A stretch of 64,000 nt of DNA. Origin: Cantharellus purpuraceus (taxonomy: Eukaryota > Basidiomycota > Agaricomycetes > Cantharellales > Hydnaceae). Below are positions 9,720-21,184 of this stretch, one piece after another. The first letter of the stretch is position 1, and the number at the start of each line of letters is the position of its first letter. The notes beneath the pieces are model-generated. The model had not been told where the DNA came from and did no database searches. It was given only the letters and a program-made list of their open reading frames with translations. The stretch lies in NCBI GenBank assembly GCA_025174535.1, contig JALBUN010000023.1, positions 3,534,001-3,598,000 of the forward strand. Direction: 5' to 3'. The translations under genes and the position numbers were made by a program.

Positions 9720-12656
9720 GAACCTACAGAATCATTGTATACATCCTTCCAAGTCACCCATGGCATCTCCTGTCTTTTTTGTGAAGAAGAAGGATGGTAA
9801 TCTTCGTTTTGTGCAAGACTACCGCAAGCTGAATGATATCACGATCAAGAACACCTACCCACTACCCCTGGTACCAGACATCACAAATAAAATTTCCACA
9901 GCCAATGCCAAGTACTTTACCAAGCTTGACATCCGATGGGGATATAACAATGTGTGTATTAAAGAGGGCAATGAGTGGAAGGCAGCCTTTCGAACCAATT
10001 GTGGTCTATTTGAACCCCTGGTCATGTTCTTTGATCTCACAAACAGCCCAGCAACCTTTCAGACAATGATGAATGGCATTTTCAAGGAGCTCATTGATGA
10101 TGGCACTATGGTAGTGTTCATGGACGACATCCTCATTTTCACTGAATCCCTAGAACAACACCACATGATCGTGCAATCTGTCCTTGAAATTCTTCAGGCC
10201 AACCACCTGTACCTCAAACCAGAGAAATGCCTTTTCTCGCAACAGAAGGTAGATTATCTTGAATTGATTCTCTCACAGGGACAGGTAGCTATGGACCCAG
10301 TTAAGGTGGCTGGAGTCAGAGACTGGCCCACACTGCACAATGTGACAGAAGTCAAATCCTTCCTGGGTTTCATCAATTTCTATCGTCGCTTCATTGAGGA
10401 CTTCTCACATATCGCAAAGCCTCTGAATCGGTCAACAAAGGCAGATACACAGTGGTCCTGGATACCCGATGGCCCAGAACAAGAAGCCTTTGATAAACTC
10501 AAGCAGCTTGTCACGTCGACTCCAATCCTTGTCCTCCCAGATCAAACCAAGCGTTTTCGACTAGAGACAGATGCTTCAGCATATGCAACAGGTGCTGTTC
10601 TATCTCAACTCTGTGACGATGAGAAATGGAGGCCAGTAGGTTTTGTATCCAAGAGCCTTTCAGATGCAGAGCACAACTATGCCATCCATGATAAGGAATT
10701 GCTCTCAGTCATCCATGGACTAGAAGAATGGCACCACATCTTGGAAGGGACCAAATACAAGATTGAAATCCTTAACGACCATCAAAACCTCACATATTTC
10801 TGTACAGCTCAGAATCTCAATCGACGACAAGCTCGCTGGTCACTATACCTTTCTTGTTTTGACTTTGAACTGATCCACCGTCCTGGACAACATTCAGCCA
10901 AACCTGATGCCCTCTCACAACGTGTAGATCATAAGCGGGGGGAGGAAGATAACCAGAACCAGGTTCTTCTTGGCCCTGAGCTGTTCCAGATCAATGCAAC
11001 ATCCACCTATCCAGGGCCAGGAGCTCAAATGATCACAGGAGAAGGAGACATATTCCTGGAACGTGTGCGGAACTGCACCAACAGAGATGAAAAGGTTGTA
11101 AAGGCTCTTAAGGAACTTGGTCCCTCTTGGAATTTACAAGGACAGAAATGGACCGAGGAGAATGGACTCGTCCTCTATTGTGGCAAGGTATATGTCTCTC
11201 TTGACCCAAAATTGCACCATGACATTGTAAGGGCACACCACGATACTCACATTACAGGTCACCCTGGTCGCTGGAGAATGACAGAACTTGTATCCCGCAG
11301 CTACTGGTGGCCTGGATTTGGACGATACATTGCCAAATACGTTAAGGGATGTGACCTCTGCAATTGGACAAAAACCTTCCCTGCTCCTCCTATGGGTAAA
11401 CTCCTGCCTAATTGTGTCCCAGATCAGAGGTGGCAAGTGATATCTGTTGACCTTATTGTAGAGCTACCCATCAGTCATGGCTATGATGCACTCCTTGTCG
11501 TTGTGGACCATCTTTCCAAACAAGCACATGTTATCCCTACCACCTCTGACATCAACTCCATAGGAGTTGCACAACTTTTCCGAGACCATGTGTGGAAACA
11601 CCACAGCCTTCCTGAGGAGATCATCAGTGACCGTGGCACCCAGTTTGTCTCTCAATTTATGCGCGAGCTCAATAAGCTTTTGGGGATCAAGGTTGCAGCA
11701 TCCACAGCATATCATCCACAAACTGATGGTCAGACGGAAAGGGTCAATCAAGAAATTGAACAATACTTGAGAGGCTTTTCGTCAATCAGCGCCAGGATGA
11801 CTGGATTGAGTGGGTTCCTCTTGCTGAATTCACATACAACAACCGCATCCACTCCTCCACGCAATCAACCCCCTTCATGCTTGATACAGGCCAACACCCA
11901 AGGCTTGGGCTAGAGCCAATCTGAGAGACACAACTTGAAGCACTGGAAGAATTCACTGAGCATATGGAGATAGCCACCACTGAGGCTCACTCTGCCCTGG
12001 AAAAGGCAGCAGATGATATGGCATGATTCTATGATGCCCATCAGCAAGCAGCCCCAGTATACAAGCTTGGTGACAAGGTCTGGCTCAACGCACAAAATAT
12101 CACCACCACCCATCCAACCAAGAAACTTGATCACAAATGGTTAGGACCATATGTGATTAATAAGGTGGTCTCGCGAAATGCCTATGGCCTACAACTTCCC
12201 CCAATCTTTGGTCGCACTCATCCAGTGTTCTCTGTTGTCTTGCTCTGGCCTTATGAAAAGGATCCTATCCCTGAACGCCAGTCATCTCCTCCACCACCTC
12301 CAGTCATTCAAGATGGAGTACAGGAATACGAAGTTGAGAAGATCCTTGACAACAGAGTTTTCCAAGGAAGACTGGAATACCTGGTGCATTGGAAGGGCTA
12401 TGGAGCTGCTGATGACCTCTGGATCCCAGCTAAGGATGCCAGTGGGGCTAGAAGGCACATTGCAGACTTCCATCAGGAGAATCCTGAAGCCCCAAGGCAT
12501 ATTTCAGCAGCCACCTATGCGGCTCTTCCCTTCAGACACTTTGAGAACTTCACAGAACCTCCCAAACAGGTCCTCTTTGATTGGACAGCTGGCAGGAACC
12601 CAACATGTGGTATTGGACACATTTCAGAGCCGCAGAATAGGCACAGTGAAGCTTAG
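9720..12656 (+). pseudogene. Gypsy-B pol part 2: RT, RNase H, integrase, chromodomain (E1)
   Basis: RT begins PMASPVFFVKKKDGNLRF and has the catalytic VFMDDIL (about 10117). RNase H keeps LETDASAYATGAVL (about 10563). The integrase has an HHCC finger (HH at about 11238, CDLC at about 11351) and a DDE core (VDLIVELP, SDRGTQFVSQF). A chromodomain follows (YEVEKILDN, LEYLVHWKGYG, about 12328-12430), ending at TAG 12654. The frame is open from 9720 to 11913 but shifts at 11767-11775 (TTGAGAGGC). E2 has the identical shift. Later TGA codons at 11922 and 12024 are also shared with E2. Confidence 0.9.
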
Positions 12657-12695
12657 CGCTCACCAAATTCATCCATGCTGAAATTCCACCAACTG

Positions 12696-12702
12696 TATAT
12701 AA
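12696..12702 (+). promoter_or_regulatory. TATA box ahead of Gypsy-B ORF3 (E1)
   Basis: TATATAA lies 60-67 nt upstream of the ORF3 ATG at 12763, in the short gap after pol. The same sequence is kept in E2 (about 44369). This suggests ORF3 has its own promoter rather than relying on the genomic RNA. Confidence 0.5.
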
Positions 12703-12762
12703 GCCAGTGAATCCACTTCCCCTTCCTCAGTAAAACCATCGTCGTTCACTACCCAACCCACC

Positions 12763-13195
12763 ATGCCTTACCAGTCTGAATCCACCCCTCTACGCTCACT
12801 CCGTTCCTACCCATCAATCACTTGGTCAGTTGACTCAAGGGATACTGCACATGCCGTAGAGGATTATAACCTCCCATCTCCACCTCCACAAGTTTATTTC
12901 CCCTTCTGGCATCATAATCCATCAAGATGCCAGACATACTACATTGGGGACCCTCTATTCATCGGCGACTCTGACATACCATACACCTTCCAAGGGCTTG
13001 CCGGTAAAGTCACCTATGAGGGAGGGAGATGATACTTGGAGCAGTTTTCAGCATGGACGATCCCATATCCCCCAGAGAGTTCACCATCCCACTTTACCCC
13101 AAGGCAGAGAAGAGTCACCATCAACACTCGTCATGGGCTCTACTTTGGCAGAGAGTGAGAAGGGACCTTGCAGAGTGCTTCAGGGTGTGTCTCTC
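12763..13195 (+). pseudogene. Gypsy-B ORF3 (E1, frameshifted)
   Basis: Sense ORF between pol and the 3' LTR, start MPYQSESTPLRSLRSYPSI. It matches the 145-aa intact ORF in E2 until a 1-nt loss in a G run near 13024 ends it early at 13032; downstream homology continues to about 13195. Rich in Pro, Tyr and Ser, with no membrane segment and no recognised domain. Not part of the standard gag-pol set, so an accessory gene. Confidence 0.7.
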
Positions 13196-13240
13196 TTGAG
13201 ATGGATGGGATGATAGTGCATATTGAGATGACATGCATTA

Positions 13241-13252
13241 AGAGGGGGGTGA
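13241..13252 (+). other. Gypsy-B polypurine tract (E1)
   Basis: AGAGGGGGGTGA directly before the 3' LTR, the expected plus-strand primer. Conserved in E2 at 44915-44926. Confidence 0.75.
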
Positions 13253-13624
13253 TGTCAGGGTTCAAATGAGTCATATTCTATTTTTAGTATTTTCTCTTGA
13301 TGCCCCTATCAGTGCAGCCTGTCAGGGTGTGTCTCCCCTATTTCATTGCCCCTATCACTTCCCCTATCCTTCCTCCCTATTATTCCCCTATCTTGGTTCT
13401 CCTATCCATCTCCATCATTTAGTATAAAGACTTGCCTTGGTACAGTGTGATCTCCTCAGCTTGATCTCTGAGGATATCTGCTGTACCAGGTAAGTCCCAT
13501 GTATTTATCAGAAACAGCTGTATAGACTGAGGATATCCACTGTACCAGCTGGCATTATCTCTTATCAGCTCTCATCTATTGAGTATCTTGTTGTTGTGGC
13601 CTTGTCATCAGCGTCGCCCTCACA
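13253..13624 (+). repeat. LTR-B, 3' LTR of E1 (372 bp)
   Basis: TGTCAGGG...CCCTCACA. Followed by TCTGT (13625-13629), whose partner is at 38918-38922 next to the E2 5' LTR, not at the left end of E1. Confidence 0.9.
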
Positions 13625-13782
13625 TCTGTCTCTGAAATCTCGGACACTGGTATTAGTGAGGGCGCAGCACATAAGCTGAAGCCACGTCCATTCCAACCCC
13701 CACGACGTACCTGACTCATTCTCTGACTCTGACCAAACCTCCAACCCAATCTCCGACCCCCAATCAGACCTAGTGCGTACCA
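13625..13782 (+). repeat. LTR-A fragment, 3' half (partner of 38549-38922)
   Basis: Starts within LTR-A at TCTGTCTCTGAAATCTCGG and ends GTGCGTACCA. It is followed by CACAG (13783-13787), the same 5 bp that precedes the 5' half at 38544-38548. The two halves were one LTR before Gypsy-B inserted into it with duplication TCTGT. Confidence 0.9.
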
Positions 13783-13830
13783 CACAGCACAGAGATTGCA
13801 TCATAATGGTGGCAACAATACCAAGGGAAA
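13783..13830 (+). pseudogene. Copia-2 gag fragment (continuation of 37940-38548)
   Basis: After the CACAG duplication the sequence encodes AQRLHHNGGNNTKGN, the basic/Gly-rich stretch expected right after the gag core whose 5' part ends at 38548. It is separated from that part by 25 kb and in permuted order. Confidence 0.6.
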
Positions 13831-14956
13831 TGGTTTTGGAACCTGCAAAATTATGGTGTTAGGGCAAACTCTAAATCACCACAATTCTGTGAATGAACAG
13901 CTGAGAAGAATATCAAACCCTGCTGCAGCAACTCCAGAAACAATTTAACATTTGTACTTTGGTTACAATCCCTTTGTTAAGGGCTGGAAAGCTTGAGGGG
14001 TCAAAGGGAATAACCAGGGTTTGACTGCTTGTTACACCCTGTAACACCAAGTCCGATCTCTGGACTCCATCTCTAACTCCATCTCCATCTCCCTACTTCA
14101 CCTCCATCAACTCCACCTTTGTCAACTCCAAACTCCTTTTCTTATTGTTCTTCATAAGTAGTTTCTTCTTATGGGGTACAACAAACCCCTTCTTTTATAT
14201 TGCTTAGTATAGTTTGGACTTGGGTCCAAACTCCAAACTCCTTTCTGTGTTGTACTCCATATCTGTCTTATTGTTTTTCATTTTAGTTTTAGCATTCAAT
14301 TCTCCACATACTTATATGGGCTACTTTCTGTCTATTACAGTAGTTCATATATCGACTAAGATTTGCCCCATCAACTTCTTGGTTGCTAGCTTCTTGACAA
14401 GTACCTTCTTGACAAGTTGAACTCCAGATCCCTGATCCAACTCCATACTCTGATCCAACTCCATACTCTGATCCAACTCCATACTCTGAACTCCAAAATA
14501 TTGGACCGATGATCCAAGGGGGTGCAACACACAAGTTGAAGCCAAGTCCACTTGATCTGACTCAATAGTATTGCTCCCACTCTGTCTCTGGTTGAACTGG
14601 AACAGTAAAGTCCCACTCCTCTCTATTACTAGCAGCCTAACTCTGGTTACTCCTTTTGAACTTCCAAGCATTCCAGCACCTTAACATCATTTTGGAATAT
14701 CTGGACCCCTAAGCATCCATGAACTCTAGACTCTGGAAGTTTTATTCATTTCTTGCTGCTAAGAAATGTATTACTTTTCTGCATATAGTCTGCATTGACC
14801 AATACAAGGGATTGTAACCAAAGTACAAATGTTAAATCATTTCTGGAGTTGTGCTGCAGCAGGATTTAATATTCTTCTTAGCTGTTTATTCACGAAATTG
14901 TGGTGATTTAGAGTTTGCCCTAACACCATAACTTTGTAGGTTCTAAAACAATAGGG
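13831..14956. mobile_element. Element with about 140-150 bp terminal inverted repeats
   Basis: The left arm (13831 to about 13975, starting GGTTTTGGAACCTGCAAAAT) is the near-complement of the right arm (about 14812-14956). Shared inner landmarks are TTATGGTGTTAGGGCAAACT and the AACTCCAGAAA region. The middle holds CTCCAACTC-like low-complexity DNA, including three copies of CTGATCCAACTCCATACT (about 14432-14490), and no real ORF. Flanking sequence differs on the two sides (Copia-2 gag left, LTR-C right), so no clean target duplication can be read. Confidence 0.6.
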
Positions 14957-15656
14957 AAGATGGTATTGATGGATGTTTCTATTGTTCTTTTATCTGACTC
15001 ACCCCTGTTTCATTTTAATTCATTCATACACTTTACTCATCCTTGTTCTATTTTTGGTTCTTTTATTACTCATCATCTCCTATTCTTACAAAGATTACCC
15101 CTATCTGTCATTTCATTTCTCCATGATTTCCCCATTAGTAGTTCAACTTCACATGCTTCATCAGCTGGCTTCATCAGCATTTCTTGCATCATATCACATC
15201 ATTTGCTCCTCATATTGTGTTTTTGTGCCCTGGGGATTTGTATATAAAGGGTGCTAATTTTCACCTTTGGAATCAATCAACAAGTTTTCAGTCAATGCTC
15301 TAAAGTCAAAGACCACACTCTAAGTCTATGCTCTATGCTCTACATTCTAAATCCATCAGCTCTACACTGAGGTAAAACACCTTGGTTCAATGATCAGATT
15401 TCTCTTCCCCACCAAGAGGTTTCTTGAAACTACTCTTCACACACTTCCCAACTGTGTTCCCCATTGTCCTCCAGTCACAGAGCACTATAAATCATCTCCT
15501 TTTCACTCACCATTACCCTCACCAGACACAGTATACTATTACACTTACCGATTACCCAGCACTACCACTCAGCCTGACAATTCTTTGGTGTGCTGAATGA
15601 CTGTGTTAAACACTGTCTATTTGATAGGACCATTGTATGCAGGCTTATAGGATCTA
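14957..15656 (+). repeat. LTR-C fragment
   Basis: Matches the reverse complement of 55249-55765, including the TATA box GTATATAAAGGGTGC (about 15239) and the segment ending TTATAGGATCTATT. It is truncated at both ends relative to the complete solo LTR-C at 55249-57349. Confidence 0.75.
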
Positions 15657-15850
15657 TTTCCTCCCAAATCTCTCTCTTCTCCTGGAGCCCAGGGGCCTTG
15701 TAATCACACTCAAAGAATTATACACTCATCACTTGCATGCTATTGAGCCTCTTGAACAGGATGTTCTTGCACCCCATGGTGATGTCCAGATGCATGATTG
15801 TAATATTCATCACACTACTGACACTATTGACCATAATGACAATGTGAGCT

Positions 15851-16503
15851 GGATCAGTTTCCATCGGCAGCCCAGGTCAGGATTTTATGGTTGATATTGA
15901 TAGTAGGCACTCCTGTAGAGACCTTCGCTGTTGCTTAACTGCTAACTTCATCCTGTCTACCTCTTTAAATGACAGCTGGCTCAGCGGATCTTTGGGTAGC
16001 ATCCAATGCCTATGCAGACCCTCCATGTGCATTGAAGAATCAATACAATTCAGCTGCTTCATCCTCAAGTGCCCAACAGGGTGGAGCTTTTGCTACCTCA
16101 TATGTCAATGGGTCTGGTGTGTCCGGTCCTATATATACTGACACCAGTTAGTTTCAGAAATTCATTACAACTTTTAGTGACTACAGTGCTATCAGGGTGT
16201 CTCCAGTCGCTATTGCAGCAATCCAGGTGGTCAATCATTACTTTTCACCTGTGACCACCCTGACAAGTTCAATCCTGGAACTTCCTATGGATGAGTGAGT
16301 TTAGTTTCAAGTTTTTGTGTTCCAGAGTCTCACAAAAATGTCCATTTCTAGACTTATTGGACTTGCATTATAGTCCATTTCTCTCCTACAGGGTGTTTGA
16401 CCAAGGGGCACTCGCAAACGACATGTTCTCTCTCAAGCCTGCGACGGATGCTCATCCTTATTCCTGGGTGGAATGGATAATTCACTTTTCATCAGTTCCA
16501 TAG
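15851..16503 (+). pseudogene. Pepsin-like (A1) aspartic protease relic
   Basis: One exon encodes SVSIGSPGQDFMVDID ending in a split codon. A 73-nt GT-AG intron (15903-15975) follows, and the next exon resumes TGSADLWVASNAYADPPC, giving the DTGS active-site motif across the junction. Further on, GGAFATSYVNGSGVSGPIYT matches the flap strand region, and after another intron-like gap VFDQGALANDMFSLKP matches the segment following the first lobe. A TGA lies upstream of the first exon, and the frames are lost between 16150 and 16380. The second catalytic Asp is not found. Either a decayed host secreted protease or a fragment of one. Confidence 0.6.
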
Positions 16504-16512
16504 AAATCCATA

Positions 16513-17912
16513 ATGTCAATACATCAGGTGAATGAGCTGATATCAGTCCGTGTTTCTTTGCTTGAGTTTCATTTGGTCATTGACATGTTTCATTCACAGG
16601 ATGTTGAATCCCACCAAGGTTTGGATGACTTCTTGAACATAGAAATTACCAACACGGTCTCCACCCACATCCAGGACAATCGGAAAGATATCTACCAGCT
16701 TAAACCTTGAGAATTAAAGTCTCCAGCCAGTGCAGTTGTCTATATGAGAGGATCCAAGGACTCGCTGAAAGCTGGACAGAGATACTCACACTGATTACAA
16801 AAATATTTTGATAACAAAGTCATGGAAGCCATCGAAGGGGAGGAAAGCCCACTTCAACAAATCTTGAAAGACCCTTCATGGCTTGAAATTGTGGCAGACC
16901 TTCTGACCCAGTCATGCAGAAGAGACTAGTTCTAGTGTGTATCCCATCTTAGTTTCACAGTTATCGCTTTGTTCAAATAGCTTTCACAAGCCATTTAACT
17001 GATGGTGAGCATTTTTCTCTCTGCTCAGCTCCAGAGCTTTTACACACTGATTTGTGCAGTTTAGCGGGAAGTCCAATGTCAGCAAAAAATTGAAATCGGA
17101 GTGGTGATCCCACAAGATTTACACAGAAGCTTGTTACTTGAACATGGGATCAAGGACATACAACAGGCCACTGGTGCCTCAATTTACTTCCCACAGGGCG
17201 ACAGTTACTCTAAATCTGATCCCTCAAATTCCCTGGAATTGACTGCAGATTCCCAAGACATTGTGAAAATACATGGCACATGTCAGTGCTGCGATAATGC
17301 AAAGAGTGAACTAATGGTTCATCCCCTAACTAGATGCTGTACTGAACCTACGCTGGATTTTTTTCAGAAGCGAGTAGAACAAGAACATTGATTGAGGCAT
17401 GGAATCCCTGTCAGTGCCAGACTTGTAGGTGATTTGGCATGATGTTGTTCTTAGTGAGCTAGAGCGCAATATGATGCAGCATCACAATGCTCATAAGCTT
17501 GTGTTTCGGACGAGGCCAGTGACATCAAAATTAAGTCACTGCCCCCTCAGCCACTCATTCTGCTAGATGATAATTACCCAACACCACTACCACTCACGAG
17601 CATGGAGCCTTTGTGGGAACGATACAGTATAGATAGAGATGAGCATATCAAGGATTCAGAGTGCACTTGGCTGCCCAGAGCGAAAACAGAAGCCGACTCA
17701 GAAAGTGTATTCGGACCCGTAGGAAGCATCATTCAGGATAAAATCTACAATTCATGGAAAGGGCTGCTCACCTTCCCCATGAATTCAGCCTTTTGTTGGA
17801 ACACAGGGAGAAACTGTGAAATGTCTGCAAGAAATGACAAAAACCAAGATTCATGACCCCAAAGCAGGAGAAGGGACTACAATTACAATAACTGGTCAGT
17901 AGATCCTCTTGT
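16513..17912 (+). pseudogene. KH-domain RNA-binding protein relic (vigilin/SCP160-like)
   Basis: Three open patches look like repeated KH domains. These are 16513-16710 (LNIEITNTVSTHIQDNRKDI), 17101-17391 (VIPQDLHRSLLLEHGIKDIQ then ATGASIYFPQGDS) and 17602-17912 (WKGLLTFPMNSAFCWNTGR then LQEMTKTKIHDPKAGEGTTI, a typical final KH beta-alpha unit). Frames shift between patches and stops intervene. Vigilin-type proteins bind RNA through many tandem KH domains. The assignment is by motif shape only. Confidence 0.45.
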
Positions 17913-19439
17913 TGTGGAAGGATTGACTAAAGTCTCTTCAAGGTCCAAGAAGAGGGCTGGATAAGGCGAAAGATATAATAGTACAGCTGAGCTCCCCATG
18001 GAAGACATTATCAAATGAGTAACTTGCATTTCAGACGCGTGAATGTCATCCCAAGGACTCATATGCTTGTACATATGTATATCTGAATGACCGTGTGGCA
18101 GAGTTGTTGTTGCTGCGCGTCTTGTCATTACTTAACACGACTTCACATCCCCCTCGGGTTATCTCAGCGTATTGTAGTGTAAATATTCTGCGCCGTCATT
18201 ATGTGAATCCAGTGAAGGGTAAGCTTGGGTAAGTACTGCACACCCTGATCACTGGCCGGGCTTCATTACGGTCAAGAAACCAATTGGACACGGGGTAACA
18301 CCTCAAGAGAGTGGTTGCGGTGCAACACGTGGACATGTCATTGTCATGCCATACGCATGGAACATGTGGTTCAGTCATGGAAATACTCACAGAAGCTGAA
18401 AAATAGAGCGAGACAGATTGTGGGGGATGCGCCAAAACACAAGATTGTGACCTTGCTAATGATAAAATGAAGACAGGGCTGATGACAGCCTTGCAGGATC
18501 AACCCGGAAGGTGGTTCCAGTTCAAGTGAATGGTAAGGCGATGGCCGGTACATAATGCGGAAGACCAGTCATCCGTTCAGCATAAGCTTGCCCTCCAAAA
18601 GAGAATAGCATGGAAAGGTATAGCGTCTGAGGGGGAGAGAGAACATTTCCTGGGGTTTATTTGCCGTTCATCTCTTGTCTGCATGAGGATTGGTACTGTG
18701 TGTTTAAGCACCTCTCAACAGGCCTAGATCTCGTTAGTCTAAATATTCAAGTGGTTCCTTGGGGACCTCAGATCTCAGAGCCCGAGACTTATGTTAACCC
18801 GTTCTCCTGGGTTATGCGGCGTCAGTTGAATCAATCTAGAGCACGAGAAAAATCCCTCACCCAAGACGCTGGAGACGGGCACAGGAGTGATTATAGCATA
18901 CGTTGATGTTCATTAGCCCTGAGACCTGCCCGAATCCAGCATTCAGGACAGGTGTAGAAAGAAAAGAACCGCGTGCACGCGTTACGGGTTTCCAAACTAG
19001 TATGCATATTTTTACCTGCGAATGCCATCATCATACTTACAGTCATCAGGGCAAATCCTATCGTGGAATGTGCTCTCAAGATCTCAGGAGTCGGCAACCT
19101 CCGATCTTTATATCACTATATCTCTTCATATCCATGATTTCCCTTGTCCCACGACCTCACTCTTTGCAGCAGATAACCCCGAGTGCAAGCGTTCAGAGAT
19201 GATGGTTCACCGATCATCACCCTGCTCAGCGGGCTGCGACTGGGACGTCTCAGCCCACATGGAGATCTCTGATAAGAAATCATCCATTATGTCGGGATTA
19301 AATGTCCCGGTCGCCTTCTGACGTTGGGAGTCGGGTGCTGTCACTGTGAAAGAATGTGATTACTGATATGCCATCGCGGTATAAGGCGTTGTGGACGAAC
19401 CTATAAGACGTGGAATAGGTATGGTGGTGTCTGTGGAGT
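17913..19439. other. Low-copy sequence, no gene recognised
   Basis: No repeat shared with the rest of the window and no ORF with convincing composition. CpG is less depleted here than in the transposons (many CG dinucleotides), consistent with host DNA not heavily decayed. Confidence 0.4.
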
Positions 19440-19866
19440 TCAAGTCAACAACCCTCTTGGGGGAAAAATGAGCGTGTCACAGTACGCACTATCGACCCCG
19501 CCGGTGGTCTTTGATGCCTCGCACTGGTCACGAGGATCATACAGCCTACCGTCCTTGTGTCCCCGCTGAATGCCCGTACTAGGGCGTGACGCTTTTGGGG
19601 GTGCACTTGTCGGCAGGTTTGACTTTTGATTGGCGCGAGGCACCTTGTGCCATAGTGACAGGTGCTCGCTCAACTTTGCTGGGGACATAATGTGTCTCCT
19701 CTCCCCTCCATCCTCTGTAAAATAGATTAATAAAAATAATAATAGTATGAGGAAGGACCTTGTGCCTACCCTCTGCATCTAACTCAGCAAGCTCTGCAGC
19801 GAGAGTTGCGTTGATCTTGACTCCAGACGCAATAAGAACATTACGAAGAGTGTCGTTGTGAGACAT
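19440..19866 (-). CDS. Small spliced hypothetical gene (123 aa)
   Basis: Minus strand. Exon 1 19866-19770 (MSHNDTLRNVLIASGVKINA... to LAELDAE), GT-AG intron 19769-19715 (55 nt, GTAGGC...TTACAG), exon 2 19714-19440 ending at TGA. The join is in frame (codon G/AG), giving 123 aa. A TATA-like box lies about 85 nt upstream. The N-terminus is helical and polar; exon 2 is basic and Ser/Pro/Thr-rich. No domain recognised and no signal peptide. It sits in the least transposon-dense part of the window, so it could be a functional host gene. Confidence 0.5.
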
Positions 19867-19946
19867 GATGAGTACAAGTCTTAACCACCAGAAGTGGGGA
19901 GTGGGGGCTTGGTGGTAGAATGGGACGCCACGCCACGCCCAGCTAC

Positions 19947-19955
19947 ACTTTATAC
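19947..19955 (-). promoter_or_regulatory. TATA box of the 19.4-19.9 kb gene
   Basis: GTATAAAGT on the minus strand, about 85 nt upstream of ATG 19866. Confidence 0.35.
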
Positions 19956-20773
19956 CCTGCCACGCTAGTCACATCTCTACCAAACTTCCGCAGACAAGCT
20001 CCGACTTGGTTCACTAACTTTTTGTTCTGCCGTGATCTGAATTGCCAGGTGCGCCTTTTTGTGAATTCTCCAATACATCGCTAGACACGACATGATACGC
20101 CAGTTGAAGGTTAATACTATACTTCACATCCCTTGTTTTCTGTCTTTTTTTTAGATAGGCCTAGTCTGCAGCATGCCTAGAAAACTTTATACTTGTTACT
20201 CGGTTGGTCGGATATAGGAATAATGCTAGCATGCACCACTATGCCAATTTGCTTCCGACTCCGTCCATGATATATAAGCTGCTAGACTTTGGGCCTCATG
20301 ACTATTATCTTTCACATTACCACTTCTTCCGCCTTCCTATCTCTAGCAACGTGGGCAGGAGGGTTTGTCTTCTCATACTCTCAGTCAGGGTTGGATTAGC
20401 CGACAGCGGGAGATGAGACAAATGTGTTTATTACCTCCATCCAGACCGTTCCAGTCACAGCGCGTTGATATCTAAGAAGAGCTGGCGGTAGACTGCGCAT
20501 AATGTCATTACTAAGAATATGTGCTGATACAGCTTATGCATACCGGAAATGCATGACCGAGGCGGTCAATGCAACATCCCCATCCCCATCCCCTTTGGAT
20601 ACTGTATTCTTTACACCTGGAGGTAAGCTTGTGTTAGATGGAAGCGAACTGAACTCGGGGACTGGGAGACACCGCCACTAACGATAATCTAAAATGACTT
20701 TACTAAGCCACAAACGGTGCGCAGTCCTTGAATGCAACTTACAATTACTGTATTATTAACGGCCCAGTCCCAC
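19956..20773. other. Low-copy sequence, nothing recognised
   Basis: No repeats shared with the window and no convincing ORF. Contains a T-rich run near 20145-20152. Confidence 0.35.
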
Positions 20774-21184
20774 TCAGACAGTGGTTTGATTTCCCAGTGG
20801 TTGCATCGATGCACAGACGCCACCGCCGGCGCCACCACTCAGGTACTCGGGTTCCTGGCAGCCACCCTTTGACGTGTCACTGCTAAGCACCCCCTGAGAT
20901 TCAAAAGCGACTGTTTTCACTGAGAAGGAACGTGTACCGAGATAGCACGTCTGCAGGCCTTTGGTGGATATGCTTGCTGTGTGGCACAAGATACTCGAAG
21001 CGCACGATGTCCCACAATGATGCTGTTCCTCTGTGGTATTCATATGTACCACACACACATTCTGCCTGACCATTACATTCTCTAAAATGCTCTCATCGTT
21101 TCCGATGCCACCATTGATGACAATATCTGAAGCCTTGGGTGCAGATATTGCTAGGCCGAACGCATTCCTAGAGGGCAGGTGCAT
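20774..21184 (-). CDS. Hypothetical protein, 136 aa, uncertain
   Basis: Uninterrupted minus-strand frame starting MHLPSRNAFGLAISAPKASD and rich in Cys, Gly and Thr, with a C-terminal GGAGGGVCASMQPLGN stretch. Eleven cysteines might suggest a small disulfide-rich protein, but there is no clear signal peptide. I recognise no family. It may be chance. Confidence 0.25.
   Translation of the reverse strand: MHLPSRNAFGLAISAPKASDIVINGGIGNDESILENVMVRQNVCVVHMNTTEEQHHCGTSCASSILCHTASISTKGLQTCYLGTRSFSVKTVAFESQGVLSSDTSKGGCQEPEYLSGGAGGGVCASMQPLGNQTTV

Larger units (their letters stand above)
6462..13624 (+). mobile_element. Gypsy-B copy E1 (Ty3/Gypsy chromovirus with extra ORF)
   Basis: LTR - gag - pol (protease, RT, RNase H, integrase, chromodomain) - ORF3 - polypurine tract - LTR, all on the plus strand. 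It is split by a solo LTR-D in pol. The left flank is ATCTA but the right flank is TCTGT; the matching duplications are at the far end of E2 (45299) and the near end of E2 (38918). E1 is therefore a chimera whose two ends come from different insertion events. Confidence 0.9.
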
